From Halieaceae bacterium (lineage in GTDB: Bacteria > Pseudomonadota > Gammaproteobacteria > Pseudomonadales > Halieaceae): a DNA stretch of 8,974 nt. A program made the position numbers and the translations under genes. The first letter of the stretch is position 1; every line of letters starts with the position of its first letter. The stretch spans positions 1 through 8,974 of the forward strand of contig QXYP01000156.1 of assembly GCA_009886815.1 (NCBI GenBank), read 5' to 3'. This document shows positions 1-7,166 of this stretch, one piece after another. The notes beneath the pieces are model-generated. The model made no database searches and was not told the origin of the DNA. It saw nothing but the letters and a program-made list of their open reading frames with translations.

Positions 1-177
1 AACACGCCCCCGGGCCTTACTTTATCCGTGCTTGTTTTGTGCCCGGAGCCTGGGAGCGCTTCTAGGCCTTAGCGTTGTTATGACACCTTGCTGAATGTCA
101 GCAGCCCCGTTCAATGCAGTGATTCGGCCAAGCTCCTGAGCGTCATACCAAGCCAGATTCCCTCGGGTGGATTAGTA

Positions 178-1812
178 CTATTTTTGTAGCGTTGCGATCT
201 CCTGGTCCCGTAGCGCTCGCCGCATAATTTTCCCAGTTGTTGTCATGGGTAGTGCCGTCACAAACTCAATCAGTCGGGGTACCTCGTGCTTCGCGAGGTG
301 TTGTCTAACCAGCTGTTTCAGCGACTCCGCAAGGGCTTCATCGGGCTCAAATCCCTCGGCTAGAACGACAAAGGCTTTGACGAGTTCTGTGCGCTGCTCA
401 TCGGGAACACCAATGACGGCCGCCAGTTGTACAGCATCGCTTTTCAGTAAACAGTCTTCGATTTCAGTGGGGCCAATACGATAGCCGGAACTGGTAATCA
501 CATCGTCGATTCGCCCGTGAAACCACAGGTAGCCGTCTTCGTCTTGCTCGCCGAGGTCTCCGGTAATCATCCAATCGCCAACAAACTTGGCAGCCGACGC
601 CTCCGGATTATCAAGATAGCCGGAGAACATGGCTGGGTGCGGACGCATGATGGCGATATTACCCTTTGTTCCGGTTTCAACTTCTTCGCCATTATCATCA
701 ACAATCGCACAAATAGAGCCGGGCATAGCTTTACCCAATGATCCATGGCGAACCTCCATAAGCCGGGGGTTGGTGCCAATCATGCCATTGCACTCAGTCT
801 GACCAAAGCCTTCGCTTATTGTTAGGCCAAAGCGTTTATCTGCCCAAAGTGCCAGCTCCTTGCCCACAGCCTCACCGCCACTTAAAACAACCCGCAGGTC
901 AATATCTTGTGCAACCTCTCCGTCTACCTGGCGCATGAGTTTAAGCACTGTCGGGGTGAGTAAAGAAACGGTAATGTTGTGCTGGGCTAAAATCCGAAAG
1001 GCGTCTTGGGCGTTGAAGCCCTGCATATCGGTCGAAACAACGCGACAACCTGAATACCATCCGATGAGCAGAATATTAATGAGCCCTGCAATCCAAGCCC
1101 AGTCGGCAGGCGACCACAGCACATCATGTTCTTTGGGTCCGTAGTCGTAGTAGTACTCAAATAAGGGCTTATTACCCAGCAGTAGTCGATGAGGCATGAG
1201 CACGCCCTTGGGTTGGCCTGTAGTACCCGAGGTGTAGCTTATCCACGCCGTGTCTTCTGCTCGCGTCACTATGTTGCAGAAACTTTCCGGCTGGTTACTT
1301 AGAGTCTTCCAGAAAGGCATGGCCTCACTTGAGCCGGTGTCATCGGTGACAATAATGTGCTCAAGGGACGGACAGTGATCCCTGATTTCAGTAATCTTGC
1401 CGAGATTGGCTCGATTGGTAATGCAGACTTTAGCGTCACTCCCCACTAACCGATGTTTAATCGCATCAGGACCAAACAAAACGGACGCCAAGCAAGAGAC
1501 GATACCGGCTTTGAAGCAGCCAATGTGGGAGATGGCACACTCGGGTGATTGCGTGAGCATCACCAGTACTCGATCGCCAGCCTGCAGCCCTAGCTCGCCA
1601 AATAGGTTGGCCAATTGATTTGAGTAGGCTTTTATCTGAGTAAAGCTATAGTCAATAACGCCACCGTCTAAAGACTCGTGAGTAATGGCGATACGATTGG
1701 GGTCGTCAGCCCAGCGATCGCAGACCGCATCGGCAATATTGAAATGTGTAGGAATATCCCAAGAGAACTTTTCACAAATCTCTTCGTAACTGGTGCCGAC
1801 TGGAAGATCCAT
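178..1812 (-). CDS. Acyl-CoA synthetase (AMP-forming), medium-chain/ACSM-like
   Basis: This 544-residue adenylate-forming ligase should activate a carboxylic acid to an acyl-AMP and then an acyl-CoA in the cytoplasm. The full motif series is visible: the phosphate loop YTSGTTGQPKG at about residues 193-203, SGGE at 311-314, EGFGQTE at 334-340, TGD at 417-419, the hinge region GRIDDVITSSGYRIGPTEIE at 433-452, and the C-terminal TTGKIMRR with the conserved catalytic lysine near 528. The SSGYRIGP-TE-E form and the overall length resemble acetyl-, propionyl- and medium-chain (ACSM) synthetases rather than long-chain FadD, so a short- or medium-chain or aromatic acid is the likely substrate. The exact substrate cannot be read from sequence. 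The start is supported by GAGGG six bases upstream of ATG on the minus strand. It lies downstream of a crotonase gene on the same strand, consistent with an acyl-CoA pathway. No truncation or missing catalytic residue is seen. Confidence 0.93.
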   Translation of the reverse strand: MDLPVGTSYEEICEKFSWDIPTHFNIADAVCDRWADDPNRIAITHESLDGGVIDYSFTQIKAYSNQLANLFGELGLQAGDRVLVMLTQSPECAISHIGCFKAGIVSCLASVLFGPDAIKHRLVGSDAKVCITNRANLGKITEIRDHCPSLEHIIVTDDTGSSEAMPFWKTLSNQPESFCNIVTRAEDTAWISYTSGTTGQPKGVLMPHRLLLGNKPLFEYYYDYGPKEHDVLWSPADWAWIAGLINILLIGWYSGCRVVSTDMQGFNAQDAFRILAQHNITVSLLTPTVLKLMRQVDGEVAQDIDLRVVLSGGEAVGKELALWADKRFGLTISEGFGQTECNGMIGTNPRLMEVRHGSLGKAMPGSICAIVDDNGEEVETGTKGNIAIMRPHPAMFSGYLDNPEASAAKFVGDWMITGDLGEQDEDGYLWFHGRIDDVITSSGYRIGPTEIEDCLLKSDAVQLAAVIGVPDEQRTELVKAFVVLAEGFEPDEALAESLKQLVRQHLAKHEVPRLIEFVTALPMTTTGKIMRRALRDQEIATLQK

Positions 1813-1840
1813 CGTTTTCCCTCAAAGTAGCTTTAACATG

Positions 1841-1861
1841 CAGCCCTTAATCAACGGGCTG
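1841..1861 (-). promoter_or_regulatory. Short hairpin in the leader of the acyl-CoA synthetase gene
   Basis: A perfect 6-base-pair inverted repeat, CAGCCC and GGGCTG, is separated by 9 bases. It sits about 30 bases upstream of the synthetase start, in the 142-base gap after the crotonase gene. No T-run follows it on either strand, so it is not a convincing intrinsic terminator. It could be a leader or processing hairpin between the two genes, or chance. Confidence 0.25.
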
Positions 1862-1954
1862 GCCCAACCATTTAAATACGATTCATGGCGCGTAGACGGG
1901 GCACTATTTTGTTTAAGCTGTCCTGCCCAGCGAGTGACCGTAATATTTCATGAA

Positions 1955-2788
1955 TCACCCGTACAAATCACGCCGTTTCTTAAACGCGGCTTTTACACCC
2001 TCTTTTCGTAGGGTTCTAAAGAAATCCTTAAAGCTGTCGAACTGGTGGTAAATCGCATCGAGATCGGCGCCTCGACGCACAGAAGGCTCCATGCCCATGT
2101 TTTCAAACCAAGTGTTGGAGACCTCTTTCAGAATGGATAAGTTGTCGGATGGTGCTCGCGCAATGTGCGCAGCGAGCAGGGCAACCCGCGCATCCAGATC
2201 TTCGTGGGGTACGACTTCATTGACCAGACCAATTTTCTCCGCTTCATGCGCGTTGATAAGTCTGGATGTGTAAAGCAGCTCCTTTGTTTTTCGATAGCCA
2301 ATGAGCATGGGCCAAAACATAATTGATGGTGGAATGCCTAAATCTCTACCCGCGGGATGCCCAAACCGCGCGCGCTCACTAACGACCGCTAAATCACAAA
2401 CCCCTAACAGTTCTCCCGCACCCGAGAGGCAGTCGCCTTGTACTTTGGCAATGATAGGTTTTGGATAGCGCCACATTTTCATCCAGTAATCGACGATAGT
2501 GTGCACGTCATCTCGGTCTTTCCGAATATCAACATGGTCAGGAAAATTGGCAGGGTATTGTGAGGTGATCCAATGCTCCTCGCGCAGGTCGTATCCGGTA
2601 GAAAAGGCTTTACCCGCTGCCTCTATGACAATCACGCCAATAGCTTCGTTGTGAAGCGCGTCATCCAGAACGGTTTTTATCTCGTTGAGTACCTGCCAAG
2701 ACAGTGGGTTGAGATCATCGGGTCGATTCAGCGTGATGGTGCACACTCGATCTATCTGAGATACCAGAATCATAGAATGTTGGCTCAT
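1955..2788 (-). CDS. Enoyl-CoA hydratase/isomerase family (crotonase) protein
   Basis: This 277-residue crotonase-superfamily protein acts on a CoA thioester in the cytoplasm. The visible fold markers are the N-terminal TLNRP at about 19-23, the first oxyanion-hole segment AFSTGYDL at 61-68, and the second oxyanion and active-site segment SGAGELLGVCDLAVVSERA at 122-140, with Glu126 matching the first catalytic glutamate of rat enoyl-CoA hydratase. The segment FGHPAG-RDLGIPP at 142-154 has alanine (146) where true hydratases have their second glutamate (QPE-LLG). Hydration may therefore be lost, and isomerase, hydrolase or another crotonase chemistry is possible. A C-terminal helical extension ending KKRRDLYG is intact. 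The ATG start is preceded by GGAGAG on the minus strand at good spacing. It is the upstream gene of a probable two-gene unit with the acyl-CoA synthetase and is transcribed divergently from the transporter operon. Confidence 0.9.
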   Translation of the reverse strand: MSQHSMILVSQIDRVCTITLNRPDDLNPLSWQVLNEIKTVLDDALHNEAIGVIVIEAAGKAFSTGYDLREEHWITSQYPANFPDHVDIRKDRDDVHTIVDYWMKMWRYPKPIIAKVQGDCLSGAGELLGVCDLAVVSERARFGHPAGRDLGIPPSIMFWPMLIGYRKTKELLYTSRLINAHEAEKIGLVNEVVPHEDLDARVALLAAHIARAPSDNLSILKEVSNTWFENMGMEPSVRRGADLDAIYHQFDSFKDFFRTLRKEGVKAAFKKRRDLYG

Positions 2789-2842
2789 TGTTTCTCTCCA
2801 GTACTCGGGTTGAGCTTTGTATTTGCGTCAGATTGGGTCGCG

Positions 2843-2870
2843 CTTTCTATTTTTTAATTTTTACTTTCTA
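2843..2870. repeat. Direct repeat CTTTCTA x2 in an A/T-rich tract, 21-base period
   Basis: The heptamer CTTTCTA occurs at 2843-2849 and again at 2864-2870, a start-to-start distance of 21 bases, which is two DNA helical turns. The sequence between is almost pure A/T. The tract lies 55-85 bases upstream of the crotonase start, where a promoter or tandem operator would be expected. Helical phasing suggests two sites on one DNA face, but a chance repeat in low-complexity sequence cannot be excluded. Confidence 0.3.
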
Positions 2871-2884
2871 GATTAGTGCACTGT

Positions 2885-2928
2885 GGCCCTGGAGCGTTTG
2901 ATTGAGTTTCCCGGCAAACTCCAGCGCC
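2885..2928. repeat. Long imperfect inverted repeat upstream of the transporter operon
   Basis: The outer arms GGC/GCC, then CTGGA/TCCAG after one mismatch, then GTTTG/CAAAC after a two-base bulge (2894-2895), give 13 pairs around a 14-base loop at 2901-2914. No T-run follows on either strand, so it is not a terminator. Its position in the divergent promoter region makes an operator or a leader-RNA hairpin the reasonable options. It does not carry attC-type core sites. Confidence 0.35.
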
Positions 2929-2982
2929 ATGGGTTTCGTACGGCCGGTGTCAATATACGCGGGTTCCTAGCGGCAGCCTATA

Positions 2983-3183
2983 TTGAGTGACATCACTTTC
3001 ACAGCGTACACTGCCGCATCGCAAAAGTTTCAGCAAAATGAAGCCACTTGGGTCACTCAATGTGATGAAGATCGTTTGGCGTTGGTGGCGTTGCGCAATG
3101 GGCGGATCTTCACTAAGGGGCAGACCTTAACCAAGGGGCTATTCTTTGCGCTTGATAAACCTTGGGTGAACACAGGTGTTTGA
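2983..3183 (+). CDS. Possible small hypothetical protein (66 aa), doubtful
   Basis: An open frame beginning at TTG and ending at TGA encodes 66 residues with a mixed, soluble-looking composition (for example DEDRLALVALRNGRIFTKG near the middle). There is no signal peptide or membrane segment. I recognise no family. There is no Shine-Dalgarno sequence before the TTG and no in-frame ATG, and the frame opens only from a TAG at 2968-2970. It ends 60 bases before glpS and shares its reading frame, with no further stop between. It could be a real small gene, a decayed remnant of a longer gene, or simply the untranslated leader of the transporter operon. Confidence 0.25.
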   Translation: MSDITFTAYTAASQKFQQNEATWVTQCDEDRLALVALRNGRIFTKGQTLTKGLFFALDKPWVNTGV

Positions 3184-3243
3184 AGTCTGTCATTTTGCGT
3201 CGGGGAGAAGGCTGGGCCCGGGATGCAGACAGCGGGAAAAATA

Positions 3244-4341
3244 ATGTCACTGGAATTACAGGGTGTGTCACAAGTCGTCGATGGGCAGCAGCATATTGCG
3301 CCCACAGACCTTGTCCTCGAAAAAGGGACCATGAACGTACTACTGGGCCCTACATCGTCTGGCAAAACGTCGTTAATGCGGCTGATGGCGGGTCTAGATA
3401 GGCCCAGCACTGGACGCATCTTTTCGTCAGGTCGTGATGTGACCAACGAGCCTGTGCAAGCGCGCAATGTGGCAATGGTTTACCAAGAGTTCATTAACTA
3501 TCCGGGCATGACGGTCTTTGACAATATCGCTTCGCCTTTACGGCTGAAAGGTCAGTCTAGAAAAGAAGTGGATCGTGCAGTGCGCTCTACGGCAGAGATG
3601 CTCAAGCTAACTCCGGTTCTGCAACGTAAACCTCTGGCGTTGTCGGGTGGGCAGCAGCAGCGCTGCGCTTTAGCGCGGGCATTGGTTAAAAAGGCTGCGC
3701 TGGTTTTGTTGGACGAACCGCTGGCTAACCTAGACTACAAATTACGTGAAGAATTACGCGTGGAAATCCCCCGGATTTTTGAGCAAGCGGGCTCTATTTT
3801 TGTTTATGCCACAACAGAGCCTGAGGAAGCGCTACTGCTAGGTGGCAACACCGCAACGCTTTGGGAAGGGCAAGTTACGCAGTTTGGTCCCACGTTATCG
3901 GTGTACCGCAAGCCACAAACCCTGACGACGGCTCAGGTTTTTTCTGACCCGCCCATGAATTTTATTCAGGGCAAAAAGGCGGGTGATTCGCTGTCCTTAA
4001 ATGGTGGAGCATCGCTGGGACTCCGGAAACAGTCGGCTGCGCTTTCTGATGCAACCTACACTCTGGGGTTTCGTGCACATCATATAAAACTTCAGCAGCA
4101 CGAGGTGTCTCAGCCGGGTTCACCGCCCCTTCATTTGCAATGTACTCTGGTCGCCAGTGAGGTCACAGGATCTGAGACCTTTCTGCATCTGCGTTATGGA
4201 GAGACCACTTGGGTTGCTGTGGCTTCAGGTACTCATGTTATGACTCAAGGGAAACAAGTTGATATCTGGCTCGATGGCGCACATCTCTATTTATTTGACC
4301 TCACAGGATGTTTAGTTGCCTGTGGCGATAACGCGGTCTAA
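3244..4341 (+). CDS. glpS: Glycerol-type ABC importer ATPase 1 (GlpS)
   Basis: This 365-residue ATPase subunit of a CUT1-like importer works on the inner face of the membrane with GlpT. Counting from this start, Walker A GPTSSGKT is at 35-42, the Q-loop VYQEF at 79-83, a canonical signature LSGGQQQR at 133-140, Walker B with catalytic Glu at LVLLDE 153-158, and D-loop LANLD. At the H-loop position the sequence is VYATTEPEEA, so Thr191 stands where most ABC ATPases have histidine. The phrase INYPGMTVFDNIASPL and the tail PPMNFIQG are typical of GlpS-type proteins. A TOBE-like C-terminal domain follows from about 235. I chose the ATG that gives M-SLEL, as family members begin; an in-frame ATG at 3223 would add seven residues and has GGGGAGAAGG 12 bases upstream. 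It is the first transporter gene and ends 8 bases before glpT. Confidence 0.92.
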   Translation: MSLELQGVSQVVDGQQHIAPTDLVLEKGTMNVLLGPTSSGKTSLMRLMAGLDRPSTGRIFSSGRDVTNEPVQARNVAMVYQEFINYPGMTVFDNIASPLRLKGQSRKEVDRAVRSTAEMLKLTPVLQRKPLALSGGQQQRCALARALVKKAALVLLDEPLANLDYKLREELRVEIPRIFEQAGSIFVYATTEPEEALLLGGNTATLWEGQVTQFGPTLSVYRKPQTLTTAQVFSDPPMNFIQGKKAGDSLSLNGGASLGLRKQSAALSDATYTLGFRAHHIKLQQHEVSQPGSPPLHLQCTLVASEVTGSETFLHLRYGETTWVAVASGTHVMTQGKQVDIWLDGAHLYLFDLTGCLVACGDNAV

Positions 4342-4349
4342 GGGGCCCT

Positions 4350-5426
4350 ATGGCACAGATTACGCTTTCTGATCTGGCACACAGCTATGTCCACAATGGG
4401 GCAGAGACGGGAGATTTTGCATTAAAAACCCTGAACCACGTTTGGCAAGACGGTGGCGCCTATGCGCTATTGGGCCCTTCAGGGTGCGGTAAAACAACGC
4501 TACTGAATATTATCTCAGGGTTGATCACACCGTCACGGGGCCGTGTCTTATTCGATGGCGTCGACATGACTGAGTCACCTGCAGAGAAGCGTAATATTGC
4601 GCAGGTTTTTCAATTTCCCGTGGTTTACGACACCATGACGGTTAGAGAAAACCTAGCATTTCCCTTAAAAAATCGTGGGCTTGCAAGAGCTGCAATTCAG
4701 GCGCGAGTAGCGCTGATCGCTGAAATGATGGGTTTAGGGGATATCTTAGATCGAAAGGCCCGGGGTCTCCCTGCTGACGCCAAGCAAAAAATCAGTCTGG
4801 CACGGGGCATGGTTCGAGAGTCGGTGAATGCAATTTTGTTTGACGAGCCTTTGACCGTTATCGATCCGCAACTGAAGTGGGAGCTGCGCACACAGCTTAA
4901 ATCTCTGCACCGTGAGCTCAGACATACCATGATTTATGTGACTCACGATCAGGTCGAAGCGCTGACCTTCGCCGATACGGTGGTCATGATGCACGAGGGC
5001 CGTGTGCTACAAACGGGCACTCCGGAATCACTGTTTGAAACACCGGCGCACACCTTTGTCGGACATTTTATTGGGTCACCGGGAATGAATTTTCTCGAGG
5101 CAAAAATTGAGGGAAGCAGGGGTGTTATCAATGGCCAGTGTTTTCCCCTTGGGGCGAGCTACCGCACAGCGTCTGGTTTCACCCAGATAGGTATCCGACC
5201 CGAATATATTCAATTCTCTGCAGATGAAGGTTTGCCCGTTGTTGTCAAACACGTTGAAGATGTGGGTCGACGACGTATTGTGCATGCCGAACTGGCAAAC
5301 TCCCCGATCTCAGTGAGTGTCCCCGAGGGGCAGTTTTTCGATAACACCATGGCGCGAGTACGATTTATGCCCGATAAGATCAATATTTTTGTTGATGACT
5401 GGCGTGTTCAAGGCGAGGCGCTTTAA
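4350..5426 (+). CDS. glpT: Glycerol-type ABC importer ATPase 2 (GlpT)
   Basis: This 358-residue second ATPase of the importer is expected to pair with GlpS. Walker A GPSGCGKTT is at 42-50, the Q-loop VFQFP at 86-90, Walker B AILFDE at 161-166, and the H-loop YVTHDQVEA carries the normal His199. The signature region reads LPADAKQKISLARG from 140, so LSGGQ is not present, although the following basic helix is. The segments SLARGMVR, FDEPLTVIDP and VGHFIGSPGMNFL match what I recall of GlpT-type subunits, so the altered signature is probably a family trait rather than damage. A TOBE-like region with GIRPEYIQFS follows near 290. GGGG lies four bases upstream of the ATG, and the TAA stop overlaps the ATG of glpP by one base. 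This GlpT is unrelated to the glycerol-3-phosphate antiporter of the same name in E. coli. Confidence 0.92.
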   Translation: MAQITLSDLAHSYVHNGAETGDFALKTLNHVWQDGGAYALLGPSGCGKTTLLNIISGLITPSRGRVLFDGVDMTESPAEKRNIAQVFQFPVVYDTMTVRENLAFPLKNRGLARAAIQARVALIAEMMGLGDILDRKARGLPADAKQKISLARGMVRESVNAILFDEPLTVIDPQLKWELRTQLKSLHRELRHTMIYVTHDQVEALTFADTVVMMHEGRVLQTGTPESLFETPAHTFVGHFIGSPGMNFLEAKIEGSRGVINGQCFPLGASYRTASGFTQIGIRPEYIQFSADEGLPVVVKHVEDVGRRRIVHAELANSPISVSVPEGQFFDNTMARVRFMPDKINIFVDDWRVQGEAL

Positions 5427-6298
5427 TGGCTAAGGTCCAAAACAATAGGGCATGGTTGCTGGTGTTGCCGGTTTTGGCACTGGTTGCTTTTTCAGCGGTA
5501 ATCCCGCTCATGACCGTTGTGAACTACGCGTTTAATGACACCTTTGGCAACAACCAATTTTTTTGGAATGGCTTGGGCTGGTTTGAAGAGATGGTGCGCT
5601 CGGAACGCCTTCATGCAGCTTTGGGGCGTCAGATGGTGTTTACGGGAACTATTCTTGCGATTGAGGTGCCGCTAGGGATTTTTGTTGCACTCAATATGCC
5701 TAAAAAGGGGTTTTGGGCGAGCCTGTGTCTGGTTCTCATGGCGCTACCCTTGCTCATCCCTTTCAATGTGGTCGGAACCATTTGGCAGATTTTCTGTCGC
5801 ATCGATATTGGCTTGCTGGGCAGAGCTATGACTGCGCTGGGAGTGGATTACAACTATACCAATGACCCCCTTGATGCCTGGGTGACCCTCATTATTATGG
5901 ATGTTTGGCACTGGACATCATTAGTGGCGCTGCTTTGTTACGCGGGGCTGCAATCCATACCGAATGCCTATTACCAAGCGGCACGGATTGATCAGGCGAG
6001 CCGTTGGGATATTTTTCGTTATATCGAACTGCCAAAAATGTCTGGGGTCTTATTAATTGCGGTGCTGTTGCGGTTTATTGACAGCTTTATGATTTATACC
6101 GAACCCTTCGTCGTCACTGGGGGCGGGCCGGGAAATTCGACAACATTTTTATCGATCGATTTGGTAAAAATGGCGATTGGCCAGTTTGATCTGGGTCCGG
6201 CGGCGGCGTTTTCATTAATGTATTTTCTCGTCATTTTGCTGATTAGCTGGGTCTTTTACACCGTCATGGTTGCCCGCGATGCAGGGGAGACAAGGTAG
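5426..6298 (+). CDS. glpP: Glycerol-type ABC importer permease (GlpP)
   Basis: This 290-residue inner-membrane permease has about six hydrophobic segments, near 10-30, 70-91, 100-120, 150-172, 206-224 and 262-283. The cytoplasmic coupling (EAA) loop reads QAARIDQASRWDIFRYIELP at 184-203. The usual glycine of the EAA motif (AA-x-x-D-G) is replaced by Gln190, while the terminal LP is kept. The segments MIYTEPFVVTGGGPGNSTTF (223-242) and GQFDLGPAAAFSLMYF are strongly characteristic of GlpP-type and related CUT1 permeases. The ATG overlaps the glpT stop in TAATG, with AGGCGAGG just upstream. Its TAG stop overlaps the GTG start of glpQ, so the three genes are probably translationally coupled. It should form the translocation channel with GlpQ. 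Confidence 0.92.
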   Translation: MAKVQNNRAWLLVLPVLALVAFSAVIPLMTVVNYAFNDTFGNNQFFWNGLGWFEEMVRSERLHAALGRQMVFTGTILAIEVPLGIFVALNMPKKGFWASLCLVLMALPLLIPFNVVGTIWQIFCRIDIGLLGRAMTALGVDYNYTNDPLDAWVTLIIMDVWHWTSLVALLCYAGLQSIPNAYYQAARIDQASRWDIFRYIELPKMSGVLLIAVLLRFIDSFMIYTEPFVVTGGGPGNSTTFLSIDLVKMAIGQFDLGPAAAFSLMYFLVILLISWVFYTVMVARDAGETR

Positions 6299-7101
6299 TG
6301 CGTCTTCGCGGCTCGACGATTGTCATGACGGTGTATCTTGGGTTTTTACTGCTGCCCATTTATTGGTTGGTGAGTATGAGCTTTAAAACCAATACAGAAA
6401 TCATCACCGATTTCACCTTGTTCCCCGCCGATTTTACGCTGCAGAACTATGTGACAATCCTTACCGACGCCAGTTGGTACATGGGCTACGTTAATTCAAT
6501 TGTTTACGTAGTAATGAATACCTTGCTATCCATTGGTGTGGCCTTGCCTGCTGCCTATGCCTTTTCGCGCTACCGGTTCATGGGTGACAAGCACTTGTTC
6601 TTTTGGTTGCTCAGCAATCGCATGGCACCTCCGGCGGTATTTGCGTTGCCATTCTTTCAGCTTTACTCCTCCGTTGGTTTGTTTGATACACATATTGCAG
6701 TGGCGCTTGCTCACTGCTTATTTAATGTGCCCCTGGCGGTTTGGATTTTAGAGGGGTTCATGCGGGGGGTGCCGAAAGAAATTGATGAGACGGCCTATAT
6801 CGATGGCTATAGTTTTGGCCGGTTTTTCATCAAAATATTTATGCCTCTGATTGCCAGCGGTATTGGAGTGGCGGCTTTTTTCTGTTTCATGTTCTCTTGG
6901 GTGGAGTTGTTGTTGTCACGCACACTGACCGCTGTTGACGCGAAGTCGATTGCTGCAACGATGACCCGGACTGTATCTGCCTCGGGTATGGACTGGGGCG
7001 TATTAACCGCTGCAGGAGTTCTTACGCTCATACCCGGGGCCTTTGTGATCTATTTCGTTCGGCATCATATTGCCAAGGGCTTTGCCCTGGGGAGGGTCTG
7101 A
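6298..7101 (+). CDS. glpQ: Glycerol-type ABC importer permease (GlpQ)
   Basis: This 267-residue second permease has an N-terminal membrane segment (about 6-26) and about six segments overall. The conserved SMSFKTNTEI follows the first segment, as in MalG-type CUT1 permeases. The EAA coupling loop is at 161-184 (EIDETAYIDGYSFGRFFIKI followed by FMPL), with the motif glycine (170) intact, unlike its partner GlpP. The end GFALGRV is typical of this permease group. It starts with GTG, whose G is the last base of the glpP stop TAG, and GGGGAGA lies just upstream. It should pair with GlpP in the membrane and contact the ATPases through the EAA loop. This GlpQ is unrelated to the E. coli glycerophosphodiester phosphodiesterase of that name. 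Confidence 0.92.
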   Translation: MRLRGSTIVMTVYLGFLLLPIYWLVSMSFKTNTEIITDFTLFPADFTLQNYVTILTDASWYMGYVNSIVYVVMNTLLSIGVALPAAYAFSRYRFMGDKHLFFWLLSNRMAPPAVFALPFFQLYSSVGLFDTHIAVALAHCLFNVPLAVWILEGFMRGVPKEIDETAYIDGYSFGRFFIKIFMPLIASGIGVAAFFCFMFSWVELLLSRTLTAVDAKSIAATMTRTVSASGMDWGVLTAAGVLTLIPGAFVIYFVRHHIAKGFALGRV

Positions 7102-7166
7102 TCACGGACACGCGCTGGCGATGGATATATGGAGCCACGGCGTGCATTTTAGGCGCAGGGTTAATC

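Larger units (their letters stand above)
2789..3243. other. Divergent intergenic region between the acyl-CoA genes and the transporter operon
   Basis: About 455 bases separate the two divergent units and should hold both promoters. They contain an A/T-rich tract near 2843-2873, a long imperfect dyad at 2885-2928, and one or two short open frames of doubtful reality (2883-2990 and 2983-3183). No -35/-10 pair with good matches and spacing could be identified on either strand. No GlpR-like or other named operator was recognised. Confidence 0.6.

Noticed and set aside
1..63. Plus-strand frame ending in a TAG near 61-63 that could be the tail of a gene entering from the left
   Set aside because: Only about 20 codons are visible and nothing in them is recognisable, so it cannot be told from chance.
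22..171. Open minus-strand stretch of 49 codons after the acyl-CoA synthetase (NLAWYDAQELGRITALNG and on)
   Set aside because: It has no ATG or GTG start, no Shine-Dalgarno sequence and no recognised family. Its length is within chance for one frame.
2885..2928. The upstream dyad as an integron attC site
   Set aside because: The outer ends are GGC/GCC and lack the attC GTTRRRY and RYYYAAC cores. No integrase or cassette structure is present.
2986..2996. GTGA-CA-TCAC palindrome resembling a CRP-type half-site pair
   Set aside because: The spacer is two bases instead of the six in CRP/FNR-type sites, and the flanking TG and CA bases are absent.
3057..3467. Minus-strand open frame of 136 codons overlapping the start of glpS
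   Set aside because: It lies antisense to the conserved Walker A and Q-loop coding region of glpS and has no family resemblance, so it is a shadow frame.
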